From NCBI GenBank assembly GCA_964449175.1, contig CAYUYH010000031.1, forward strand, positions 1 through 15,062: a stretch of DNA of 15,062 bases. The letters run 5' to 3'. Shown in pieces: positions 1 to 5,424 of this stretch (its first letter is position 1; each line of letters opens with the position of its first letter). The stretch is from CAYUYH01 sp964449175 (lineage in GTDB: Bacteria; Planctomycetota; Phycisphaerae; SM23-33). The notes under the pieces were generated by a model. It was not told where the DNA came from, searched no databases, and was given only the letters and a program-made list of their open reading frames with translations. Position numbers and translations under genes: made by a program.

Positions 1-42
1 CGGTTCGGCATTCTTCCCGCGGGCGGGCACCACACGAACCGC

Positions 43-135
43 CTAGGGTCTGCACTGCGGGATCAGCTCGCCGAGGCACTGCTGGCAGATGGGGCGAAGA
101 GCATCTTCCAGGGTGACCAACGGGAGCTCTATCAA
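43..135 (-). CDS. possible 30-aa cysteine-containing small ORF
   Basis: Downstream of gspF on the same strand, a TTG start preceded by GAGGG opens a 30-codon frame ending in TAG. The peptide reads roughly MIELPLVTLEDALRPICQQC, then LGELIPQCRP. It has three cysteines (C18, C21, C28) in a CxxC...C pattern that could bind a metal. Third codon positions are mostly G or C, better than in the other frames here, which is the main reason to list it. I do not recognise a family. It could equally be the end of a gene whose upstream part is out of frame. The first 42 bases of the window hold nothing I can identify. Confidence 0.2.
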   Translation of the reverse strand: MIELPLVTLEDALRPICQQCLGELIPQCRP

Positions 136-187
136 CTGCCCTCAGCAGCGACGGCCGGCGGATCACCTCGCGCCGCTTCTTCCAAGA

Positions 188-1147
188 TCAACCAACTCGG
201 CCCATGACACCCATGGCCAGCGTCAACGCTATCGCCGCCAGGTAGAGCATGATGATGAAGTAGATCACCCGCGGCAGCCACTTGGCCAGCTCGGTCAGGC
301 GGGACTGCGCGAGCTCGCCTTGCGACTGCGCCAGCCTCCCGACCACGTCGTCCAGGCTGCCGGACTCCTCGCCTGCCTGCCAGGCGGCAGTGAACTCCCT
401 CGGCAGGCCGTGCGAGAAGCCCTGCCACGCCGGATTGCCCTGACGAACGGACTGGGCCGCCCCGGCCAGCATAACGGCCGCAGCCATGTTGCCGCAGGTC
501 CCCGCCGCGTCCGGGATCGAGCGCGTGATCGGTACGCCTGCCCGCAGCAGGGCCTGGAAAGAGACGCAGAACTTGCTCAGCGCCATGCGAAGCAGCCCCT
601 TACCCAGCAGCGGCACGTGAAGGGCGACGCTGTCCAGCCCGCGGCGAAGAATCCTGAACGTCCGCCCCAGCCAAGCGATGAGCAGTATCACGGCTGCTGG
701 AATGTAGAACACCAGCAGGAACCGAATCACGGCCAGCACGTATGCCTCCAGCTTGAACCCGCTCATGAACATGCCAGGCAGGGGGACGACCAGCGCCGCG
801 GCGTGGAGGATGAACAGCGGATACGCCAGCCCCGCTGCAATGATCCGCTTCAACCGGCGGCGAAAGGCGTAGGCGTCGGCCAGCCGGCGAAACGCCTCGT
901 CCAGCGTGCCGGACGTCTCGCCGGCCTGGACTATCAGCACGTCGAAGGCGGGGAAGCTTCGCGGGCGGGCAGCCATCGCCTCCGTGACGGTCGCGCCGCC
1001 AGCGATCGCCGCGCCCAGCGCGCGGAAGTCGCGGGCCAACCGGCCGCGGCAGCCTTGGGTAATCACCGCAACCGCCCTGGTTACGGGCAGGCCCGCGCCC
1101 AGCATCACCGCCAGGTTGTGGTAGGCCATCTGCCTGCCGACGGCCAT
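188..1147 (-). CDS. type II secretion/type IV pilus inner-membrane protein, GspF/PilC family (short form)
   Basis: 319 aa with the two repeated GspF domains of inner-membrane platform proteins in type II secretion and type IV pilus systems. Domain 1 spans about residues 8-128 and domain 2 about 190-315. Each contains the family's GE-x-SG-x-L signature: AGETSGTLDEAFRRLA near 75-90 and AGEESGSLDDVVGRLA near 258-273. Hydrophobic segments lie near 104-125, 140-160 and 294-315. The ATG is preceded in frame by a TGA, so the start is well bounded. The protein begins directly at the first domain and lacks the roughly 60-70-residue N-terminal cytoplasmic region of full-length GspF (about 400 aa). No GspE, pilin or other partner is visible, so its system cannot be named. 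The family call is firm. Confidence 0.85.
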   Translation of the reverse strand: MAVGRQMAYHNLAVMLGAGLPVTRAVAVITQGCRGRLARDFRALGAAIAGGATVTEAMAARPRSFPAFDVLIVQAGETSGTLDEAFRRLADAYAFRRRLKRIIAAGLAYPLFILHAAALVVPLPGMFMSGFKLEAYVLAVIRFLLVFYIPAAVILLIAWLGRTFRILRRGLDSVALHVPLLGKGLLRMALSKFCVSFQALLRAGVPITRSIPDAAGTCGNMAAAVMLAGAAQSVRQGNPAWQGFSHGLPREFTAAWQAGEESGSLDDVVGRLAQSQGELAQSRLTELAKWLPRVIYFIIMLYLAAIALTLAMGVMGRVG

Positions 1148-1582
1148 CGTAGATCACCCGCCTCTCGCGCCGCCGATGCACCTCGGTGCCTACGGCTGGA
1201 ACTCAGTCGCCCGGCAGCCCTTGCGCTCCCGCCGGCCCGGCGGCGGCCGCCAGGACGACCACCCACGCAGATTGTTATTGCACCACCGGCGAAAGCAAGT
1301 ATAATCAATTACACATACCGTCGTGTACATCGCCGCCTGGGCCGTAGTTAAGCGCGATATGTTTTCCCGCCGGCCCGGGTAAGTCGTCGCCCAGCGGAGG
1401 TGATATCGTGCCTCTCCCGCAGTACCCGCCCTTTCCTGGCGCATGTTCCGGTTCCTTCGTCGCGAGCGCGCCCTCCTCGCTGTCGGCCCATGTTATCGGT
1501 CCCAGCGATTCCACCCAAGCGATGGCTCCAGGCAAGACACGTCGTGGTATGTAAATACGGAGCCAGTTCAAAGGAGTCACTC
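1148..1582. other. intergenic region between divergent gspF and lyase genes
   Basis: 435 bases without a convincing gene. The left part is GC-rich; an AT-rich patch near 1270-1315 holds the best -10 box for the plus strand. The same patch reads TATACT on the minus strand (1298-1303) and could serve gspF, but no -35 box is evident. The plus frame is open from 1400 into the lyase, but codons 1400-1582 do not look coding and precede a clear ribosome-binding site. I found no strong hairpin in the 1306-1582 leader. Confidence 0.6.
1278..1305 (+). promoter_or_regulatory. putative promoter of the lyase gene
   Basis: A TTGCAC -35-like box and a perfect TATAAT at 1300-1305 are separated by 16 bases. 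Transcription would begin near 1312, leaving a leader of about 270 nt before the ATG at 1583. The -10 is strong and the -35 weak (3 of 6). A nearer promoter cannot be excluded. Confidence 0.4.
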
Positions 1583-3904
1583 ATGTTCAGCACTCGTTGC
1601 CTCGTAGGCATTGCGGCAATTGTCGCATTGGCCAGTAGCGCGGCGGCCATCCCAGCCTTTCCCGGCGCCGAGGGCGCCGGCGCGGTCGCCACCGGCGGAC
1701 GCAACTACACCCAGATATACCACGTCACGAACCTGGACAACGACGGGCCCGGCTCGTTCCGCGACGCGATAAGCACGGGCAACCGCACCGTCGTCTTCGA
1801 CGTCGGCGGGACCATCAACCTGATCCCAAGCCCCGACCATTGGCTGAGGACCGGCGCCGACAACATCACTATCGCCGGGCAGACCGCTCCGGGCGAGGGC
1901 ATCTTCCTTCACGGGCAGGGCGTCAAGTTCACCGGCGACAACGTAGTCCTCCGCAACATCCACTTCCGACCCGCGGAGGACCCCTCCGGCCGGACCAAGG
2001 ACGCCATTTGGTTCCGCCCGACAAACGGCATCGCCGACCATTGCTCGGCCGAGTGGGCCACTGATGAAGGGATCTCCACCAGTGACGACGGCGCGAACGT
2101 GACCGTCCAGTACTCCATCATCGCCGAGGGGCTGAACTACGACGGCCACAGCTACGGCTCGCTGATCGGCGTGGATGTCAACAACACCGTTATCAGCTAC
2201 CACCACAACCTCTACGCCCACAACAAGTCTCGCAACCCTCGCCTAGGCAACGAAACCAGTTCCCAGAACGTCACGGACTTCCGCAACAACGTTCTCTACA
2301 ACTGGCAGGGCAACTGCGGCTACAGCGGCTCCGGGCAGGAAGGAGACGGCCAGTTCGTCGGCAACTACTACATCGCGGGCAATTCGACCAGCGCCGGGGA
2401 CCGGGGCGAGGCCTTCAGCGGGGGGAGCACGCTGACGGACATTTACCAGTCCGGCAACAAGATCGACCCCAACCGCAACGGTGTCTTCGACGGCACGGAT
2501 ACCGGCTGGGGCATGTTCACCGGCACCTATACGAAACAGTACACCCCCTTCGCGGTCCCGTCCGTCTACACGCAGTCTGCCGACGACGCGCTCGATACGG
2601 TGCTCAACTACGCAGGCGCCAACTGGTGGAACCGCGACACAGTGGACCAGCGCATCGTCAACGACGTCTACAACGGCACGGGCTCCATCATCAACCACGT
2701 CACGGACGTGGAACCCAACGGCATGCCCTACCACGCGCCGGTTGGCCGCCCGTCCCAATGGGACAGCGACAACGACGGCATGCCGAATCTCTGGGAGCTG
2801 GCAAACGGGCTGAACCCCTCAAACGGCAGCGACTACTGGGGCGACTTCGACGCCGACGGATACAGGAATATCGAGGAATACCTCAACGACGTCGGCGCGT
2901 TCCCCGCGCCCAAGCCCATCGTCTGGGCGGGCGGAACGGGCAGGTACGAGCTAATCGACAACTGGGACATCCCGTTCCAGCCGAGCAGGTACGACGCGGT
3001 CCAGATCAACTCCGGCAAGGCCAGCGTCGGCTACATGGGTCAGTCAGCCGGGACGATCTACGTCGGGAACAGCTCAGGCGAGCTGGCCATCACGGCGGGC
3101 AGCCTCGGCGTGACTGATGGCATCTACCTGGGCAACGCGTCCGGCTCGCGAGGAACACTGACCTGCACCGGCGGGACGCTGCTCGCCGGCGGGCAGATCG
3201 TCGTGGCAAGCGCCGCCGGCAGCACCGGCGAGCTGACAGTCACCAAAGATGCCCTCGTCCAGGTCGCCGGCCTGAACGCCAGCAGCGCGAGCGGGCGCGT
3301 CGCCAAGATCAACCTGGAGGTCGGCGCCTCAGACGGCAGCATGATCCACACGTCCGGCTCGTCGGCGCTTGGCGGAACGGTGAACGTCGATTGGCTGGAT
3401 AGCACCCGGCCCAAGGAAGGCGACACGTTCCAGATCATCGACTCGTCCGACCCCAACGCCACCTATACCGGCAGCTTTGACGCGATGCTGTGCGGCGACA
3501 TCACGATGGGCATACCCTCTGGCCTGGACCCGTTCGGCGGGCAAGCCAATGGCGAGGACTACGAGCTGGTCTTCCAAGGCCTGACAGAAGGCGACGCCAA
3601 CGGCGACCACACCATCGACGGCGGCGACTTAGCCCTGATGGGCGGAAACTGGATGGTGACCAGCGGGCGGGTCTGGCTCGACGGCGACTTCAACGGCGAC
3701 GGGGCGGTTGACGGCGGCGACCTTGCACTGATGGGCGGCAACTGGATGTGGACCCTGCCGACCCCCCCGCCGGGTTCGGCCGTGCCTGAGCCAGCCACAA
3801 TTGCCCTGCTGGCGATGTCGTCGGCCGCACTCCTCCGCCGCGGCAGAGGGCCCAGGCCCGGCTCAGCCGGCGCGAGGGGGCTGCGCAAGTGTTGTGTGAA
3901 GTAG
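1583..3904 (+). CDS. secreted pectate-lyase-like protein with dockerin-like repeats and PEP-CTERM anchor
   Basis: 773 aa. The start is ATG 1583 because AAGGAG lies 6 nt upstream (1571-1576) and a Sec signal peptide follows (about 1-22, ending SSAAA). Residues about 23-385 resemble PL1-type pectate lyases: IPAFPGAEGAGAVATGGR, HVTNLDNDGPGSFRDAI, DHCSAEWATDEGIS near 152-165, and HHNLYAHNKSRNPRLG near 207-222, the R-x-P-R region expected to hold the catalytic arginine. Asp-rich segments (DSDNDGMPNLWE near 394-405; DFDADGYRN near 421-429) are probable Ca sites. Residues about 445-665 are G/T/S-rich beta repeats of the PEP-CTERM/autotransporter type. Two dockerin-like repeats follow (about 669-722). 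VPEPAT at 734-739, a hydrophobic stretch and LLRRGRG form a PEP-CTERM signal. Likely role: cell-surface pectin or polygalacturonate degradation. Substrate is inferred. The C-terminus runs about 17 residues past the usual Arg cluster. Confidence 0.85.
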   Translation: MFSTRCLVGIAAIVALASSAAAIPAFPGAEGAGAVATGGRNYTQIYHVTNLDNDGPGSFRDAISTGNRTVVFDVGGTINLIPSPDHWLRTGADNITIAGQTAPGEGIFLHGQGVKFTGDNVVLRNIHFRPAEDPSGRTKDAIWFRPTNGIADHCSAEWATDEGISTSDDGANVTVQYSIIAEGLNYDGHSYGSLIGVDVNNTVISYHHNLYAHNKSRNPRLGNETSSQNVTDFRNNVLYNWQGNCGYSGSGQEGDGQFVGNYYIAGNSTSAGDRGEAFSGGSTLTDIYQSGNKIDPNRNGVFDGTDTGWGMFTGTYTKQYTPFAVPSVYTQSADDALDTVLNYAGANWWNRDTVDQRIVNDVYNGTGSIINHVTDVEPNGMPYHAPVGRPSQWDSDNDGMPNLWELANGLNPSNGSDYWGDFDADGYRNIEEYLNDVGAFPAPKPIVWAGGTGRYELIDNWDIPFQPSRYDAVQINSGKASVGYMGQSAGTIYVGNSSGELAITAGSLGVTDGIYLGNASGSRGTLTCTGGTLLAGGQIVVASAAGSTGELTVTKDALVQVAGLNASSASGRVAKINLEVGASDGSMIHTSGSSALGGTVNVDWLDSTRPKEGDTFQIIDSSDPNATYTGSFDAMLCGDITMGIPSGLDPFGGQANGEDYELVFQGLTEGDANGDHTIDGGDLALMGGNWMVTSGRVWLDGDFNGDGAVDGGDLALMGGNWMWTLPTPPPGSAVPEPATIALLAMSSAALLRRGRGPRPGSAGARGLRKCCVK
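3617..3748 (+). repeat. duplicated 39-nt segment encoding dockerin-like repeats
   Basis: Positions 3617-3655 and 3710-3748 are nearly identical and both encode DGGDLALMGGNWM, offset by exactly 93 nt (31 codons). With the preceding GDANGDHTI and GDFNGDGAV they form two Ca-loop repeats like type I dockerins, with GGNW in place of the usual helix end. The differences are at synonymous third positions, suggesting an old in-frame duplication kept by selection on the protein. Confidence 0.75.
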
Positions 3905-3909
3905 GCGTT

Positions 3910-3938
3910 GCGCCGCCGGAAGGTCGGCGGAGCTTTTT
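3910..3938 (+). terminator. intrinsic terminator of the lyase gene
   Basis: Six bases after the TAG stop, CCGCCG and CGGCGG form a perfect 6-bp stem (3913-3918 with 3925-3930) around GAAGGT. The stem is extended by an outer GC/GC pair and followed by TTTTT at 3934-3938. Confidence 0.65.
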
Positions 3939-3950
3939 GGAACATCCCCC

Positions 3951-3979
3951 GCGACAACGGGGGGAAACCGTGTTATAAT
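3951..3979 (+). promoter_or_regulatory. putative promoter of the C39-like PEP-CTERM gene and its leader
   Basis: GCGACA (4 of 6 to the -35 consensus) and a perfect TATAAT at 3974-3979 are separated by 17 bases, just downstream of the lyase terminator. The predicted start of transcription is near 3986, so the next gene would have a leader of about 290 nt. Confidence 0.5.
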
Positions 3980-3985
3980 ACGCAG

Positions 3986-4276
3986 TTGTGGCGTCGGAAG
4001 TCCGCTGGGCGTACAGGCGGACTTTGCGGAGGAGATGTGGCGAGCTAGTTTCCCGCCCAGATGCCTGTCGAGTACCCACTGCTCGAATGGGCCACTTCGT
4101 ACGACAGGGTAGTTGCTGCGTATCTGTGCCAAGGACTACCCCCGACTCACAAAGCCGGGAGCGAATAGGAGTATATCATTTCCAAGCCAGCCGCGCGCCG
4201 CGCGCCGGTCGCGGGCTTGCTGCGTATGCGCTCGGTGCGCGGGCTGGCTCCATTGGTAGCAGAAAGGAGCAACAGC
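3986..4276 (+). promoter_or_regulatory. long structured 5' leader, possible cis-regulatory RNA or sRNA
   Basis: 291 bases with no plausible protein. Hairpins visible by eye: an 8-bp perfect stem AAGTCCGC/GCGGACTT (3998-4005 with 4017-4024); CTGTCG-TAC paired to GTACGACAG (4065-4075 with 4099-4107, two-base bulge); GGTAGT/ACTACC (4108-4113 with 4135-4140); and a stem of about 15 bp at 4185-4199 with 4234-4249 (AGCCAGCC/GGCTGGCT plus seven pairs, one bulge). The last ends 13 nt before the AAAGGAG ribosome-binding site. The 11-mer TTGCTGCGTAT occurs exactly twice, at 4113-4123 and 4217-4227, essentially in the loops of the third and fourth hairpins. It matches no riboswitch class I know. Confidence 0.45.
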
Positions 4277-5290
4277 ATGTATGGCAAGAAAGTGAATGTG
4301 TGGTGCTGTTTGTCGGCGGTGGTTCTCCTGGCCGGGAGCGCTATGGGCGGCAACGTGATAAACAGCGTGCCGGACTGGCATCAGCCGTGCCTGATCGGCG
4401 CACCGAACGGCCCGGACAACGGCGCTAACCCCGGCGCCGGCCAGGCCTGCTACAAGGCCTGGTGCGTGCCCTCGGCGGCGTCCAACGTGATGGGTTATTG
4501 GCGCGACGTGAAGGGCTGCAACAAGATAGCCGACGGAGCGGTCTACGCCAGCGGCGCGGTGATTGCCTGGAATCCTCCGGTGCCGACGGACTGGCAGGAT
4601 GATGGCGCGGATGCATCGAGCATCCCGACTGTCGGCGGAGGCGCGCGGGGAGCCGGGGCGGACCTCGGCTGGTATCTCAACACCAATGACCAGGGCGATC
4701 AGACGCTCGCCAGCGCCGGCGGCGGCGAGACGTTCACCGGCACGAAGATCGCCGACATCCAGTCCGGTCTGACCAATTACCTCACCGCGGCCGGCTATCC
4801 GGCGAATTCCGTGGTTTACTCCGCCTGCACGCAGCAAGTCGGCTGGGGCACGATAACCACGGAGATCGACGCAGGTCGCCCCCTGCTGGGCGTGTTCATG
4901 CACGGGGCGTTCAGCGAGACCGGGCCGGGCGACTGGGACTGGGATCCGAACTACGACCCCGTCGACAGTCAGACCGGCGAGGAGTGGGGTCCGGGCGCCA
5001 CTGGGCACGTGATGACCATTGTCGGGTACCTCAACGTAGGCGACGCCGGCAATCCGCACGTCAACATGGATGCGATCATCGTGCAGGACAACCGCATCCA
5101 CAATATTGGCGGCGCGGCGGAAGCGACCAACAACTTCTGCCAGCACGTGCTGCCGTTCTTCAACACCGCCACGCAGCAGGGCGTCGGCCCGTGGGTGGGC
5201 TACGTCAGCATCGACGTGCCCGAACCGGCGACGCTGAGCCTGCTGACGCTGGGCGCGCTGGCTGCGCTGCAACGCGGACGGCGGAGATAA
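4277..5290 (+). CDS. PEP-CTERM protein with papain/C39-like cysteine peptidase fold
   Basis: 337 aa. The start is ATG 4277, with AAAGGAG 7 nt upstream and a Sec-type signal peptide (about 1-24, ending AMGG). The order of conserved features fits the C39-like/papain superfamily: WCVPSAASNVMGYW with candidate nucleophile Cys63; EIDAGRPLLGVF (196-207), a strand common in this family; GHVMTIVGYL with candidate catalytic His244; and IVQDN with Asp271/Asn272 as third triad member. VPEPAT (314-319), a hydrophobic helix and RGRRR at the very end form a PEP-CTERM sorting signal. The protein is therefore probably exported, trimmed by an exosortase and held at the envelope. Substrate unknown: protein processing or nutrient scavenging are both possible. 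The middle (about 100-190) has no recognised motif. The catalytic assignment is by pattern only. Confidence 0.7.
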   Translation: MYGKKVNVWCCLSAVVLLAGSAMGGNVINSVPDWHQPCLIGAPNGPDNGANPGAGQACYKAWCVPSAASNVMGYWRDVKGCNKIADGAVYASGAVIAWNPPVPTDWQDDGADASSIPTVGGGARGAGADLGWYLNTNDQGDQTLASAGGGETFTGTKIADIQSGLTNYLTAAGYPANSVVYSACTQQVGWGTITTEIDAGRPLLGVFMHGAFSETGPGDWDWDPNYDPVDSQTGEEWGPGATGHVMTIVGYLNVGDAGNPHVNMDAIIVQDNRIHNIGGAAEATNNFCQHVLPFFNTATQQGVGPWVGYVSIDVPEPATLSLLTLGALAALQRGRRR

Positions 5291-5333
5291 CGGAGCGTAC
5301 GCCTCGGTCGGGGCAGAGAGTACAGCAATGCGG

Positions 5334-5371
5334 GCAAGCGCCCCCCTGGGGCGCCCCCGCGCTGTGCTTGC
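5334..5371. terminator. GC-rich hairpin between convergent genes
   Basis: GCAAGCGC (5334-5341) can pair with GTGCTTGC (5364-5371) over 8 bp with one wobble. Alternatively GCGCCCC/GGGGCGC (5338-5344 with 5348-5354) forms a tight 7-bp stem. It lies between the stops of two convergent genes, where a two-way terminator would be expected, but there is no T tract. The rest of 5291-5424 shows nothing. Confidence 0.35.
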
Positions 5372-5424
5372 GCGCGGAGCGATGGGCGCTCAGGGGCTGC
5401 CGCAGCCGCGAACCGCCGCCGACC

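Noticed and set aside
89..1351. 420-codon open frame on the plus strand opposite gspF
   Set aside because: The translation is rich in Arg, His, Gln and Pro with no recognisable domain, and it mirrors a clear GspF gene. Long antisense frames are expected at this GC content.
4075..4095. Possible tRNA T-loop (CTCGAAT) in the leader
   Set aside because: The flanking pairs do not make a 5-bp T stem, and no acceptor, D or anticodon arm or CCA end can be placed around it.
3988..4428. 146-codon open frame across the leader of the C39-like gene
   Set aside because: It overlaps the start of the real gene in another frame, lacks a ribosome-binding site and shows no coding bias.
4136..5272. 378-codon open frame on the minus strand opposite the C39-like gene
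   Set aside because: Arg/Ala/His-rich shadow frame; the plus strand has a signal peptide, ribosome-binding site and PEP-CTERM signal.
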